This document shows, one piece after another, positions 28,204 through 40,002 of a stretch of 64,000 nucleotides of DNA. The stretch spans positions 248,001 to 312,000 of the forward strand of contig NZ_VFTZ01000003.1 of NCBI RefSeq assembly GCF_006440775.1. Direction: 5' to 3'. A program made the position numbers and the translations under genes. The stretch is from Mesorhizobium sp. B2-7-2 (GTDB lineage Bacteria; Pseudomonadota; Alphaproteobacteria; Rhizobiales; Rhizobiaceae). Every line of letters begins with the position of its first letter. Within the stretch, counting starts at the first letter, position 1. The notes below the pieces were generated by a model that saw only the letters and a list, made by a program, of their open reading frames with translations, ran no database searches and was not told the origin of the DNA.

Positions 28204-29154
28204 ATGTTTCCTCCCATTCCCAACCCTTCGACGACGCAAACGGCCGCGCGTCTCTCCGAGAAGGACCTCATCCGCCGCTCGGCGTCGACCGTGCCTGCCC
28301 CGGAAAAGCAGCCGACGGAAGTCGCCAAGCTTATCGATGTCTCGAAATGCATTGGCTGCAAGGCCTGCCAGACAGCCTGCATCGAGTGGAACGACACGCA
28401 TCCGGAGGTCGGCGTCTTCGCCGGCGCTTTCGAGAATCCGCCCGACCTGACGCCGGACATGTTCACGCTGATGCGCTACAGCGAATGGGACAACCCGGAG
28501 ACCAACGAGCTCGAATGGTTGATCCGCAAGGACGGCTGCATGCATTGCGCCGATCCCGGCTGCCTCAAGGCCTGTCCGGCACCGGGCGCGATCGTGCAAT
28601 ATTCGAACGGCATCGTCGATTTCGTCCACGAGAACTGCATCGGCTGCGGCTACTGCATCAAAGGCTGTCCGTTCAATATCCCGCGCATCTCCAAGGTCGA
28701 CCACACGGCCTACAAATGCACGCTTTGCTCCGACCGGGTGGCGGTCGGTCAGGGTCCGGCCTGCGCCAAGGCCTGCCCAACCCAGGCGATCGTGTTCGGT
28801 ACGAAGGAGGAGATGAAACAGCATGCCGACGGCCGCATCAAGGACCTCAAGTCGCGCGGCTTCGTCAATGCCGGCCTCTATGATCCGCCGGGCGTCGGCG
28901 GGACACATGTGATGTATGTGCTGCATCATGCCGACAAGCCGGAGATCTATAGCGGCCTGCCCAAGGATCCGAAGATCAGTCCATTGGTCGAGGCTTGGAA
29001 AGGTGTGACCAAATATGCGGGCCTCACGGTCTTGGGCGTGGCGGCCGGCGTCGGCTTGCTCCACCATTTGATCATGGGACCGAACAGGGTAACCGAGGCG
29101 GATGAGGAGCACGCCGAACAGCTGACGGAGGGCGACAGCCATGGCCGGCGATGA
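28204..29154 (+). CDS. fdnH: formate dehydrogenase beta (iron-sulfur) subunit
   Basis: 316 residues. Four [4Fe-4S] cysteine groups appear in order: [37 protein letters not shown] and the CTLC...CAKAC group. A C-terminal membrane anchor ([19 protein letters not shown]) is the same layout as E. coli FdnH. It carries electrons from the molybdenum site to the heme subunit. It starts 12 bp after fdnG, and its end overlaps fdnI by 14 bases. Confidence 0.96.
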   Translation: MFPPIPNPSTTQTAARLSEKDLIRRSASTVPAPEKQPTEVAKLIDVSKCIGCKACQTACIEWNDTHPEVGVFAGAFENPPDLTPDMFTLMRYSEWDNPETNELEWLIRKDGCMHCADPGCLKACPAPGAIVQYSNGIVDFVHENCIGCGYCIKGCPFNIPRISKVDHTAYKCTLCSDRVAVGQGPACAKACPTQAIVFGTKEEMKQHADGRIKDLKSRGFVNAGLYDPPGVGGTHVMYVLHHADKPEIYSGLPKDPKISPLVEAWKGVTKYAGLTVLGVAAGVGLLHHLIMGPNRVTEADEEHAEQLTEGDSHGRR

Positions 29155-29845
29155 CCTCAAGCCGAACGAACAGGTCCATCCCGGCAAGCCGGTGATCGTG
29201 GACCGCTACACGGTAGGGGCACGGATCAACCACTGGATCACGGCGGCGAGCCTGGTCCTGCTCGCCCTGTCCGGCCTTGCGATGTTCCACCCGAGCCTGT
29301 TCTTCCTGTCCGGCCTCTTCGGCGGGGGCCAGTTCACGCGCTTCATCCATCCCTGGATCGGCGTTGTGCTCTTCTTCAGCTTCCTTGGACTTTTCCTTCG
29401 ATTCTGGAAGGCCAATCTGTGGAGACGCGAGGACGGGACGTGGCTCGGCCGTTTCCGCGACGTGCTGGCCAACCACGAGGACAATGTTCCCGAAGTCGGC
29501 AAATACAATGCCGGCCAAAAACTCGTCTTCTGGTCAATGTCGGTGCTGATTGTGATCCTCATCTCCAGTGGACTGGTGGCATGGGATCAGTATTTCTCCC
29601 AGTATACGACAATCGATCAGAAGCGCGTGGCCATACTTGTCCACTCCATAGCGGCGGTGGCGATCATCGGCGTCTGGATCGTCCATTTCTATTCGGCCAT
29701 CTGGGTGCGCGGTACCATTCCGGCCATGACGCGTGGGCGGGTGACCGGCGGCTGGGCCTGGCGGCATCACCGCAAATGGCTGCGGGAGCTCGTCACCAAA
29801 TCGAGCAAGGAAACGGGATCGTCGGGATCCAAGCCCGCCGAATAG
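29141..29845 (+). CDS. fdnI: formate dehydrogenase gamma subunit, cytochrome b556
   Basis: 234 residues with four membrane helices. The first is [20 protein letters not shown], whose histidine is a likely heme ligand, and the fourth ends in [22 protein letters not shown] with further candidate ligands. It anchors the enzyme and passes electrons to quinone. The C-terminal tail is basic and cytoplasmic. Its overlap with fdnH implies coupled translation. It is slightly longer than E. coli FdnI (217). Confidence 0.94.
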   Translation: MAGDDLKPNEQVHPGKPVIVDRYTVGARINHWITAASLVLLALSGLAMFHPSLFFLSGLFGGGQFTRFIHPWIGVVLFFSFLGLFLRFWKANLWRREDGTWLGRFRDVLANHEDNVPEVGKYNAGQKLVFWSMSVLIVILISSGLVAWDQYFSQYTTIDQKRVAILVHSIAAVAIIGVWIVHFYSAIWVRGTIPAMTRGRVTGGWAWRHHRKWLRELVTKSSKETGSSGSKPAE

Positions 29846-29947
29846 AGCGGGTGCTGGTCGGATGACTTTCCCGCCCTAGTTTTTGTGTTTGCACATGATT
29901 TTTGCCGGTCAGGCAACCACGTGACCCGTGCGGTTCGTGAGGCTCGA

Positions 29948-30865
29948 ATGCCAAGACAGATCATTCCGGCCGGATCCGACCCCACCGCCATAGGCGAGGT
30001 CTCCGCCCCTCCCTTTGCCCGCCTTCCAGAGCCTGAAAGCCTGTTTTCTTGTCGCGCGCAGCGGTGGAACGCGCTGGCTGCGGGCCATGAGCTGCGGCCC
30101 TATCTTCGCTTTCTTGCAGCTCTCGCCGATGTGCAGCACTGCATCCAGGAGGACCTGGCGGAGCCAGCGATGCCTGATGCCGCAGCGCGCGAGCGCGCGC
30201 GCAGTTTTGGAATGCCGCCGCTCGACCGCAACAGCCTCGCGCTCGACATGGCCGCAGAGACGCTCGACCGCCTGGTCGCCGAGGCGTTGGAGATCGAGAA
30301 GCCAGGCGCCGCGGCCGATGCGCTGGACCGTTTGAGGCAGGCCACTCCGGCGAAGCGCGTCGGCATGGTGCGCAATGTGCTCGCCGGTGCGATGCCGATG
30401 GAGGCGCTCGCCGAGCACGTCTACGTCGCGGCCGCGCTGCAGGTTCACTTCGCCCGTCTCGCCGCCCGACTGGACGCCCATGCGCTGGTGCCAGTGGGCG
30501 AGGGCGCATGCCCCGCCTGCGGATCCCCGCCTGTATCCTCGATCATTGTCGGCTGGCAGGGGGCCCATGGGTCGCGCTTCTGCGCATGCTCGCTGTGCGG
30601 CACGTTGTGGAACTATGTGCGCATCAAATGCACGTTATGCGGCTCAACCAAGGGCATCGGCTACCAGGAGATCGAGGGCGGACCGGGCACGGTGAAGGCA
30701 GAGACCTGCGATTCCTGCGGCTGCTATGTGAAGATCCTGCATCAGCACAAGGATCCCGATCTCGACCCGATCGCCGACGACGTGGCGACGCTTGGCCTCG
30801 ACATGCTCGTGCGCGAAACCGGCTATCGGCGCGGATCGTTCAACCCGTTCCTGATCGGCTACTGA
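29948..30865 (+). CDS. fdhE: formate dehydrogenase accessory protein FdhE
   Basis: 305 residues, close to E. coli FdhE (309). Four CXXC pairs in the second half (CPACG, CSLCG, CTLCG, CDSCG) form the rubredoxin-like metal sites that bind iron. FdhE is needed in the cytoplasm for assembly and activity of respiratory formate dehydrogenase before Tat export. I chose the ATG at 29948 (MPRQIIPAG) rather than earlier GTGs, since family similarity starts here. The companion sulfurtransferase gene fdhD is not in the window. Confidence 0.93.
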   Translation: MPRQIIPAGSDPTAIGEVSAPPFARLPEPESLFSCRAQRWNALAAGHELRPYLRFLAALADVQHCIQEDLAEPAMPDAAARERARSFGMPPLDRNSLALDMAAETLDRLVAEALEIEKPGAAADALDRLRQATPAKRVGMVRNVLAGAMPMEALAEHVYVAAALQVHFARLAARLDAHALVPVGEGACPACGSPPVSSIIVGWQGAHGSRFCACSLCGTLWNYVRIKCTLCGSTKGIGYQEIEGGPGTVKAETCDSCGCYVKILHQHKDPDLDPIADDVATLGLDMLVRETGYRRGSFNPFLIGY

Positions 30866-30872
30866 GGGCGCG

Positions 30873-32294
30873 ATGTCCGGTCTGCCCGCAACTCGCCTGC
30901 GCGATCTCCCTTCAGTCGATCGAGTGCTGAAGACGCCACTCGCGGCGGCGGCGGTCGAGCGCTTCGGGCAGCAGTCGACGACGCGCGCCATCCGCGATGC
31001 GCTCGAAGAAGCGCGGGCAGCGTGCCGCAACGGGGCCGCGGTGCCTGATCCGTGCGACCTCGCTGTCGACGCGCTTGTGCGGCTCAAGACCGCCGAGCAC
31101 CCGTCGTTGCGCCCGGTATTCAACCTGACCGGCACTGTGCTGCACACCAATCTCGGCCGCGCACTGATTGCGGGCGAAGCCGCCGAGGCGATGCGCGCTG
31201 TCATGCACGAGGCAGTGGCGCTCGAATTCGACACCGGGACGGGCAGACGCGGCGAACGTGACGATCATCTGCGCACGCTGATATGCGAGCTCACGGGGGC
31301 GGAGGACGCGACCATCGTCAACAACAACGCGGCTGCGGTCCTGCTCGTCCTCAACACGCTCTCGCTCGGCCGCGAGGCGATCGTGTCGCGTGGCGAGCTG
31401 ATCGAGATCGGCGGCGCTTTCCGCATGCCGGACATCATGGTCCGCGCGGGCGCGAAGCTCGTTGAGGTCGGGACTACCAACCGTACGCATCCCCGGGACT
31501 ATCAATCCGCCATCGGTTCGGCGACCGGGCTGGTGTTCAAGGTGCATACGTCCAACTATCGGATCGAGGGGTTCACGGCGGAGGTCCCGGCGCGCGAGCT
31601 TTCTGCAATCGCCAGGAAGCGCGGCGTGCCTCTCGTCCACGACCTCGGCTCGGGCACGCTCATCGATCTCACCCAATATGGCCTCAGGTACGAGCCGACC
31701 GTGGGCGAGGCGATCGCGGACGGCGCCGATCTCGTCACCTTCTCGGGCGACAAGCTGCTCGGAGGGCCGCAGGCAGGTTTCATCGTCGGCAGGAAGGATC
31801 TTGTTGCCGAGGTCAACCGAAACCCGATGAAGAGGGCGCTTCGCGTCGACAAGCTCCGGCTGGCCGCGCTGGAGGCGACGCTGAAGCTCTATCGCAACCC
31901 GGATCGCCTGGCCGAGCGTTTGCCGACTCTGAGGCTGCTCGCGCGCCTCGCCGTCGATATTGTCGCGCAGGCCCAGCGTCTGGCTCCCCTGCTTTCCAAT
32001 GCGTTGGGCCGTCAATTTTCAGTGCAAGTGATGGAGTGCCGTAGCCAGGTCGGATCTGGCGCAATGCCGCTCGATACCTTGCCGAGCGCCGGGCTTGCCC
32101 TCAGCCCCCATTCAGGAAGCGGTCAGGCTCTGGAAATTCTTGCAGCCGCGTTGCGGGCGCTGCCTGTTCCGGTGATCGGGCGGGTCGAAAAGCGGGCGCT
32201 CGTGCTTGATCTGCGTTGCCTTGAAGACGAAGCCGGGTTTGTGGCCAATCTCGCGAACTTCACTCTGGGAGGAGATGGTGGTGCGGTGGCTTGA
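30873..32294 (+). CDS. selA: L-seryl-tRNA(Sec) selenium transferase
   Basis: 473 residues (E. coli 463). The PLP lysine is K294 in [14 protein letters not shown] (E. coli K295). The family blocks [18 protein letters not shown] and [15 protein letters not shown] are present. SelA converts seryl-tRNA(Sec) to selenocysteyl-tRNA(Sec) with selenophosphate from SelD. The start is seven bases after fdhE. The end overlaps the next gene by 20 bases. Confidence 0.97.
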   Translation: MSGLPATRLRDLPSVDRVLKTPLAAAAVERFGQQSTTRAIRDALEEARAACRNGAAVPDPCDLAVDALVRLKTAEHPSLRPVFNLTGTVLHTNLGRALIAGEAAEAMRAVMHEAVALEFDTGTGRRGERDDHLRTLICELTGAEDATIVNNNAAAVLLVLNTLSLGREAIVSRGELIEIGGAFRMPDIMVRAGAKLVEVGTTNRTHPRDYQSAIGSATGLVFKVHTSNYRIEGFTAEVPARELSAIARKRGVPLVHDLGSGTLIDLTQYGLRYEPTVGEAIADGADLVTFSGDKLLGGPQAGFIVGRKDLVAEVNRNPMKRALRVDKLRLAALEATLKLYRNPDRLAERLPTLRLLARLAVDIVAQAQRLAPLLSNALGRQFSVQVMECRSQVGSGAMPLDTLPSAGLALSPHSGSGQALEILAAALRALPVPVIGRVEKRALVLDLRCLEDEAGFVANLANFTLGGDGGAVA

Positions 32295-33065
32295 TCATCT
32301 CCCGCGCAAGCCCACCCGGACACCTGTGGCCGACCAGCTGGCGGCCGCCCTCGACGCCGCCAGACGGGGCGACTATGCCACAGCTCTCTGCATTTGGGAG
32401 CCGCTGGCGCGGTCCGGATCGGCTCGCGCCCAAAACAATATTGGCGCCTGCTTCGCCGAGGGGCTCGGCGTCGAGCGTGACCGCAGTCTTGCCGTCCGCT
32501 GGCTGGCGCTCGCCGCCGAAGCCGGCGATCCGGTCGGGCAGCGGAACCTCGCCTCGCTCTGTTTCCGTGGTGAAGGCGTCGAGCAGAACTACCGCCGCGC
32601 GGCCGAGCTCTATCGGGCAGCGGCCGAGCAGGGCGACGGACCGGCGCAGGACATGCTGAGCTGGATGCTGCTCGAGGGCGAGGTGATCGAGCCCGACATT
32701 GCCGAGGCGCGGCGCTGGGCGCTGGCCGCCGCCGGGCGAGGGATCGCATCGGCGATGACCCGCGTCGGCATGCTCTATCACGATGCGCTCGGCGTGCCGC
32801 GCGATCCTGCAGAAGCGGTCCACTGGTGGCGCAAGGCGGCATTGCGCGGCGACGCGGACGGTCAGGCCATGCTCGGCGCCGCCTGCCATCTCGGGGCCGG
32901 CATTCCCGCCGACGCTGTCGAAGCCTATGCCTGGCTGCTGCGTGCGCGGGCAGGCGGCAGTGCTCTCGCAGCCCGGTACTTGGACGCGGCGCGCGCCGCG
33001 CTGAGCGCGGACGATATCGCCGAGGCCGAGCGCCGCGCTGCGCTGCCGCTCGAGGAGCCTGCGCC

Positions 33066-33069
<4 letters not shown>
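32275..33069 (+). CDS. Sel1-like repeat protein between selA and selB
   Basis: About 264 residues made of Sel1-like repeats, the solenoid of alternating helices: [54 protein letters not shown] and [15 protein letters not shown]. There is no signal peptide, so it is presumably a cytoplasmic scaffold. The ATG at 32275 is right after GGGAGGAG, with a GTG at 32281 as alternative. It overlaps selA, and its stop overlaps the selB start in an ATGA junction, so it is made together with the Sec machinery. The Sel1 name is unrelated to selenium; a role in Sec insertion is untested inference. Confidence 0.85.
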
Positions 33070-35121
<2,052 letters not shown>

Positions 35122-35123
<2 letters not shown>

Positions 35124-35224
35124 AGCGTTTCACCGTTTCACGGAAACGGCGAAACACTCTATCTCTTTGTTTTTGCGCAATTCCGGACGGAAAACCGTGC
35201 CACACTTTCCCTGGAATTGCTCTA
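35122..35224. repeat. dispersed rhizobial palindromic repeat (intergenic)
   Basis: Two linked hairpins. The first is an 18-base near-perfect stem (35122-35139 with 35143-35160, AGAGCGTTTCACCGTTTC side). The second is formed by GCAATTCC (35177-35184) with GGAATTGC (35213-35220). From memory, this AGAGCGTTTCACC...GGAATTGCTCTAGAG sequence recurs many times between genes in Mesorhizobium and relatives. Here it directly follows selC and could end the operon transcript. Confidence 0.75.
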
Positions 35225-35226
35225 GA

Positions 35227-35251
35227 GTCCGATCCTGAAAATCTATCGGAC
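35227..35251 (+). promoter_or_regulatory. 7-bp hairpin in the leader of the small hypothetical gene
   Basis: GTCCGAT and ATCGGAC around an 11-base loop, ending just before the GAGGAG ribosome site of the downstream gene. It may be an operator or a leader stem. No promoter is recognised. Confidence 0.35.
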
Positions 35252-35270
35252 CTCCCGAGGAGATGAAGCG

Positions 35271-35711
35271 ATGCCAGCATCCTTTCTGCTCGAACTGACA
35301 ACTTCGGCCGAAGCCGCCAAAGCTGCGGAGACGAGTTTCAGACGCGAGGCCGCAAGGCAGATCGCGGCGCTAGAGCAAGAGCGCGCATTCGCCTTCAGGC
35401 GGCTTAACCTGATGCAGCTACTCGGCGATGCAATAGCCCCGGCGGAAAGTGAGGATATCGCCGTGGCGAGCGCCTTTGCCGCCTTGCGCACGCGTCTCGG
35501 CTGGAATGCAGACAGCGAGGCGTGCTCGGAGGTGATCTCGCATTTTGGCCCGGTTGCGCTGGCAATGTTCCGGGATTCGAGCGGGGACCAATCCGCCAAC
35601 ACTCATGCCGCCCTTGCGGATTTCGAGCACTGGTATTCCGAAACCCGGGGCTCACCGTTCTGGACCCTGTTCGAGCAGCAGATGCCGGACACGCCTGTCG
35701 TCGATTTTTGA
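35271..35711 (+). CDS. conserved small hypothetical protein
   Basis: 146 residues, soluble and helical, with no signal peptide or membrane segment. It begins MPASFLLELTTSAEAAKAAE and contains an aromatic tail (FEHWYSETRGSPFWTLFEQQ). I recognise no domain. GAGGAG eight bases before the ATG and normal codon use suggest it is expressed. It stands alone between the repeat and decayed DNA and has no clear tie to the Sec operon. Confidence 0.65.
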   Translation: MPASFLLELTTSAEAAKAAETSFRREAARQIAALEQERAFAFRRLNLMQLLGDAIAPAESEDIAVASAFAALRTRLGWNADSEACSEVISHFGPVALAMFRDSSGDQSANTHAALADFEHWYSETRGSPFWTLFEQQMPDTPVVDF

Positions 35712-35779
35712 AGAACGCAAATCCACGGAACCGACGGCTGCCTTCGAGGCGCATGCCAATAGGCATGTTCGGCGCACGT

Positions 35780-35848
35780 CCTCAATTGAGCACTGTCGGC
35801 AATCTCTTCGTCATCCTGCCGGAGCTCGAAAAGGCAATCCAACAATAG
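35780..35848 (+). pseudogene. 3' remnant of an etfA gene
   Basis: The frame ending at 35848 reads [23 protein letters not shown], the C terminus of an electron-transfer flavoprotein alpha subunit. Bases 35795-35826 match the end of the intact etfA (59876-59907) at 31 of 32 positions and in the same reading frame. The upstream sequence is not etfA-like. It is a scrap left by deletion or rearrangement, and its last residues (EKAIQQ) differ from the intact gene, so it may come from another etfA copy. Confidence 0.6.
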
Positions 35849-36367
35849 CGCACATTCCGCGGTGTCCTGATCTGCTATTCCCGATAGTGCGCGCGGTGGC
35901 GCGACGGCGTCTTTGATACAGTCAATTTCCCACGCGCGCGGTAGCCGGAACAATACGGAACGATATGGGAAGATATCTTGTTTTGGCCCATGAAAAGAAC
36001 AATGAAATCAACATCATTTCCACATCCTCCGGGCCCACCAAAACCTCCGCATAAGCCATGTTATCGCTGGATTTTTTGATAGTTGCCCACAGTATGGACT
36101 CGAACCCCCTTCGTTTGAAGAACCTCGAAGCGTTTTTACGCATTTCAAGGAAATCGAATCGAGCCAGGCATCGCGTGTGCTGAACTTGAGCGACCGTTGT
36201 CGCGTTTCGGCGGAATCGGCGCGCTTCTGATACTCAGTCCACGGACAATCGCTTTGGGTTCGGGCCAGGTATGCTGGCATCAGTCTGAGAGATTTCGCGC
36301 ATGCGAAGCGTTGTGTGATTCCAGTTGGCGTGATTAAGCCACATGTTACTCCCGCTGTCGTGAATCG
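35849..36367. other. gene-poor, decayed intergenic region
   Basis: About 520 bases with no supportable gene. Short minus-strand frames are present (longest about 88 codons, 36014-36280) but have no ribosome site or recognised motif. The stretch holds the second copy of the motif at 15579-15600 (at 36017-36040). It also has a GGTTCGAGTCC sequence on the minus strand (around 36090-36100) that looks like a tRNA T-loop but has no pairing stem. Confidence 0.5.
36017..36040 (+). repeat. dispersed short motif, copy 2
   Basis: TTTCCACATCCTCCGGGCCC followed by ACCA. Same as 15579-15600 apart from two single-base insertions. Function unknown; the CCCACCA end resembles a tRNA 3' end. Confidence 0.4.
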
Positions 36368-37180
36368 TCATATTGGCGTATCGTCCGGATGCCCAAGCTC
36401 GCAGAACCAGCCGCCAAGATATCTTACGGATGGCCTGGTCGGATCGGGAACCGGCGTCTTCGCCTCGATGGCGGCGCGGAATGGCTCGGCGCTGTCCTGT
36501 GGGATAAATCCCAGATGGTTCGCGCCGCTGTTGTCGACCATCTTCAGCTTGTTGTCGGAAATGCCGTAAGAGATGGTGTGGCCGACGCGCGGCGCGGTCA
36601 GCGATGCCTCCACCAGGCGCACGCAATCGGCGAAGGAGAGGTACGACCATAGCATGCGGCGGTCCGCCGGTTCCGGGAAGGACGAAAAGATGCGCAGGCA
36701 CGCCGTCTCGATGCCGAACTTGTCCCAGTACAGCCGGCTGAGGCTTTCGACGAAATTCTTCGACACACCATAGAGGCTGTCGGGACGCACCGGCGCGTCG
36801 ACGCCGATATGCGCCTCGACCTCGTGGTAGCCGATGGCATGCACCGACGAGGCGTAGATGACGCGCTTCACGCCATGTTTCCGGGCGCCTTCATAGATGT
36901 GGTAGGAGCCGCGGATGCTGGAATCGAGGATGGTCTGCCACTCGCATTCGAGCGGCGCGCCGCCGAAATGCACGATCGCGTCGCAATCCTTGGTGGCGGC
37001 GATCGTCGCTTCCATGTCGGCGAGGTCGAAGACCGCTTCTTCCTCGTGAGGCGCAAGATCACCGAAGGAGTGGCGCCCCGCCAATCGGATCTTTTTTGCC
37101 AGCGGCACCAGCCCCTTGCGCAGCTCCGATCCGAGCCGGCCGGCGGCGCCGGTGATCAGGATACGTTCGTAATGCGGCAT
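36368..37180 (-). CDS. NAD-dependent epimerase/dehydratase, uronate dehydrogenase-like
   Basis: 270 residues, an extended-SDR fold without the usual long C-terminal domain, as in uronate dehydrogenases. Cofactor motif ITGAAGRLGS, catalytic serine in YASSVHAIGYH and YGVSKNF as YxxxK. The C-terminal LGWIP-like segment is NHLGFIPQDSAEPF. Uronate dehydrogenase oxidises galacturonate or glucuronate to the aldarolactone. In this operon of keto- and amino-acid enzymes the true substrate may be another hydroxy aldehyde. It is the last gene, three bases after the aminotransferase. Confidence 0.85.
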   Translation of the reverse strand: MPHYERILITGAAGRLGSELRKGLVPLAKKIRLAGRHSFGDLAPHEEEAVFDLADMEATIAATKDCDAIVHFGGAPLECEWQTILDSSIRGSYHIYEGARKHGVKRVIYASSVHAIGYHEVEAHIGVDAPVRPDSLYGVSKNFVESLSRLYWDKFGIETACLRIFSSFPEPADRRMLWSYLSFADCVRLVEASLTAPRVGHTISYGISDNKLKMVDNSGANHLGFIPQDSAEPFRAAIEAKTPVPDPTRPSVRYLGGWFCELGHPDDTPI

Positions 37181-37183
37181 CGT

Positions 37184-38386
37184 TTACTCCACTTGCGCGA
37201 CGGCGATATTGATCCGCGAGATCGCCTCGGCCAGCACCTCTTCGCTGGTCGCGGTCGAGATGCGGAAATAGGGTGACAGTCCGTAGGCGACGCCGGGCAC
37301 CGACGCCACCCGGCCCTCGTTCAGCAGGTAATTCGCAACCGCCGTATCATCTTCCAGCACGATACCTTTTGGGGTCTTGCGGCCGATCAGGCTGGCGCAG
37401 CCGATATAGGCATAGAAGGCGCCTTCCGGTGGCGAGAGCGTCAGCCCGTTGATCTTGCATATCCCGTCGACCACCAGATCGCGGCGCGCCTCGAAGGCCT
37501 GCCGGAAGCGCGCGACCTCATCCTGCGGGCCATTGAGCGCGGCGACAGTGGCTGCTTGCGCGATCGAACAAACGGACGTGCAGGACTGGCTCTGGATCGT
37601 CGACATCGCCTTGACGAGTGGCGTAGGGCCGGCGGCGTAGCCGACACGCCAACCGGTCATCGCGTAGGACTTCGACACGCCGTTGACGATCAGCGTGCGG
37701 TCTCTGATCTCGGGGCAGGCCTTGCCGAAGGAGACGAATTTGCGCCCGTCGAACAGGATGTGCTCGTAGATATCGTCGGAGAGGACGAGCACTTGCGGAT
37801 ACTTGGCCAGCACCGCGCCCAGTGCCGCGAGATCGGACCCGGAATAGACCGCGCCGGATGGATTACCCGGCATGTTGAGGAAGAGCCATTTCGTCCTCGG
37901 CGTGATTGCCTTTTCCAAGAGCGCTGGCGTCAGCCGGAAACCGGTGGTCTCCGGGCATTCGACGACGACCGGCGTGCCGCCGAGCAGCTTCACCATCTCC
38001 GGATAAGAGACAAAGTAGGGCGCCGGCAGGATCGCCTCGTCGCCCGTCTCCAGCGTTGCCATCAGCGCGTTGAAGATGATCTGCTTGGCGCCGTTGGCAA
38101 CGACGATGTCATCGGCCGTATAGTCCAGCCCGTTTTCGCGGCGGAATTTTCCCGCTACCGCCTCGCGCACCTCAACCGTGCCGGCAGCGGCTGTGTAGAG
38201 CGTCTGGCCGGCCTTGGCGGCGAAATGAGCGGCATCGACGATGTGATGCGGTGTCGGAAAGTCGGGCTCGCCCAGGCCGAGATCGATCACGTCCACGCCC
38301 CTGGCGCGTAGCGCCTTGGCGGCCTGCGAAGCGGCCATCGAGGCCGAAGGCTTCACCACCGAAAGGCGCGAGGCAATATAGCTCAT
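37184..38386 (-). CDS. class I/II PLP aminotransferase (aspartate aminotransferase-like)
   Basis: 400 residues. PLP lysine K239 in VNGVSKSYAMTGWRVGY, the NPSG asparagine N175, the cofactor aspartate region LSDDIYEH and the carboxylate-binding arginine in YFRISTATS. It resembles rhizobial AatA-type 1-beta aspartate/prephenate aminotransferases. The start lies in a TGATG junction with the HyuB stop, so expression is coupled to the hydantoinase genes. It likely transaminates the amino acid released by the hydantoinase. Confidence 0.92.
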   Translation of the reverse strand: MSYIASRLSVVKPSASMAASQAAKALRARGVDVIDLGLGEPDFPTPHHIVDAAHFAAKAGQTLYTAAAGTVEVREAVAGKFRRENGLDYTADDIVVANGAKQIIFNALMATLETGDEAILPAPYFVSYPEMVKLLGGTPVVVECPETTGFRLTPALLEKAITPRTKWLFLNMPGNPSGAVYSGSDLAALGAVLAKYPQVLVLSDDIYEHILFDGRKFVSFGKACPEIRDRTLIVNGVSKSYAMTGWRVGYAAGPTPLVKAMSTIQSQSCTSVCSIAQAATVAALNGPQDEVARFRQAFEARRDLVVDGICKINGLTLSPPEGAFYAYIGCASLIGRKTPKGIVLEDDTAVANYLLNEGRVASVPGVAYGLSPYFRISTATSEEVLAEAISRINIAVAQVE

Positions 38387-40002
38387 CAGTCGTTCTCCGT
38401 GATGTAACCCTTGGACCGATCATTGGCTCGCGCGGCCGCACGGCGTTTGGCCGGATCGCCATAGCCGCCGCCGCCTGGCAGTTCGAGGATCAGCCGGCGT
38501 CCCGCCGGCACATGCTGCCAGCCCTTGGGCCGCATCTTCGTGCCGTCGTCGAGCTTGACCACGCCGGCAACGCCAGACTTCCCGCCATTGCGGCCGTGGG
38601 CCGGATGGTTGACGCGGTCGAACATGGCCGAGAAGTCGAATTCGTGGCCGTCGGTCGCTGCGATCTCGATGATCTGTCCGAGGCCGCCGCGGAATTCGCC
38701 GTCGCCGCCGGAATTAGGGCGCAGCTCCTTGCGCCAGATGACGATCGGGCCAGTATGTTCCGTCGCTTCGATCGGCATCGTGTGCACGCCGGACGGAAAG
38801 GCCGTCGCCGACAAGCCGTCGAGCTCGGGGCGGGCGCCCATGCCGCCGGAATTGAACATAAGCACTTCGGCGCGGCGACCGGATGTGCCGGAAACAGGGC
38901 GCGCCGAAATATGGATGTTCCAGAGTGCGCCGGCGCCTTCCGCAAGGATTTTTCCGGGTAACGCCTTCGAGAAGGCGCCGAGCACCAGATCGGGAACCAT
39001 GTGGCCGAAAATATGCCTGAGCGCCACCGGCGCCGGCCGCACCGCGTTCAGGATGTTGACCGGTGAGGATACGGTGAAGAAGGCGAGCGAGGCGGCATTG
39101 TTGGGAATGTCGGGCGCCACCATGCATTTCAGCGCATAGCAGGCATAGGCCTTGCTGTAGATGATCGGGCAGTTGATGCCCCAGCGGCTCATCGGATCTG
39201 TGCCGGTGAAATCGACCTCGACATGGTCGTCGCGGACCGAGACCGTGGCTGCGAGCTTGACCGGCTCGTCATAACCGTCGGTCACCAGCTGGTTCGACCA
39301 GCTTCCCTTCGGTAGCGCCTCGATGCGCTCGAGCATCGCGTCGCGGGTGCGCGAGAAGATGAAGTCGCCGAGTCCGTCGAGGGAGGTGAGGCCGATCTCC
39401 TTCATCATGTCGACGAGGCGGCGATGGCCGACCTCGTTGCAGGCTGCAAGCGAATAGAAATCGCCGACGACCTGGTTGGGCTCGCGGACATTGGCGCGCA
39501 GGATGCGGACCAAGTCGAGGTTGACCTTGCCCTTCTCGGCAAACTTCATGATCGGGATCTGGATGCCTTCCTCATAGACCGACTTGCCGTCGGCGCCGAA
39601 GCCGCGGCCGCCGACATCGACGACGTGCGCCGTGCAGGCGAAGAAGGCGACGAGCTTGCCATTGAGGAAGGACGGCGAGACCATGGTGATGTCGTGTAGG
39701 TGGCCTGTGCCCAGCCAGGGGTCGTTGGTGACATAGGTGTCACCCTCGAACATGTTCTGGCGCGGGATCTCGTTCATGAAATGCAGCACGGCTTCGGCCA
39801 TAGTGTTGACGTGGCCGGGCGTGCCGGTCACCGCCTGCGCCAGCATCTGGCCGCGCGGATCGAACACGCCGGCCGACAGGTCGCCGGATTCGCGCACCGA
39901 GGTCGAGAAGGCGGTGCGCAAAAGCGTGAGCGCCTGCTCCTCGACCACCGAGATCAACCGGTTCCACATGACCTGCATGCGGATTTCGCCAATGTCGCTC
40001 AT
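38386..40002 (-). CDS. hyuB: hydantoinase/oxoprolinase B-type subunit (HyuB)
   Basis: 538 residues, full-length HyuB family. It opens MQVMWNRLISVVEEQALTLLRTAFSTSVRESGDLSAGVFD and has GTPGHVNTM, NDPWLGTGHLHDI (metal-binding region) and the C-terminal LPGGGGYGDPAKR signature. With HyuA it forms ATP-dependent N-methylhydantoinase, oxoprolinase or acetophenone-carboxylase-type enzymes, which open lactam rings or carboxylate ketones. Its ATG overlaps the HyuA stop. Confidence 0.93.
   Translation of the reverse strand: MSDIGEIRMQVMWNRLISVVEEQALTLLRTAFSTSVRESGDLSAGVFDPRGQMLAQAVTGTPGHVNTMAEAVLHFMNEIPRQNMFEGDTYVTNDPWLGTGHLHDITMVSPSFLNGKLVAFFACTAHVVDVGGRGFGADGKSVYEEGIQIPIMKFAEKGKVNLDLVRILRANVREPNQVVGDFYSLAACNEVGHRRLVDMMKEIGLTSLDGLGDFIFSRTRDAMLERIEALPKGSWSNQLVTDGYDEPVKLAATVSVRDDHVEVDFTGTDPMSRWGINCPIIYSKAYACYALKCMVAPDIPNNAASLAFFTVSSPVNILNAVRPAPVALRHIFGHMVPDLVLGAFSKALPGKILAEGAGALWNIHISARPVSGTSGRRAEVLMFNSGGMGARPELDGLSATAFPSGVHTMPIEATEHTGPIVIWRKELRPNSGGDGEFRGGLGQIIEIAATDGHEFDFSAMFDRVNHPAHGRNGGKSGVAGVVKLDDGTKMRPKGWQHVPAGRRLILELPGGGGYGDPAKRRAAARANDRSKGYITEND

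Noticed and set aside
36080..36110. tRNA gene fragment on the minus strand (GGTTCGAGTCC)
   Set aside because: The bases on either side of the T-loop-like sequence do not pair and no acceptor, D or anticodon arm can be built.
36014..36280. 88-codon minus-strand open frame as a gene
   Set aside because: No ribosome site, odd composition, no recognised motif, and it overlaps the dispersed motif and decayed sequence.
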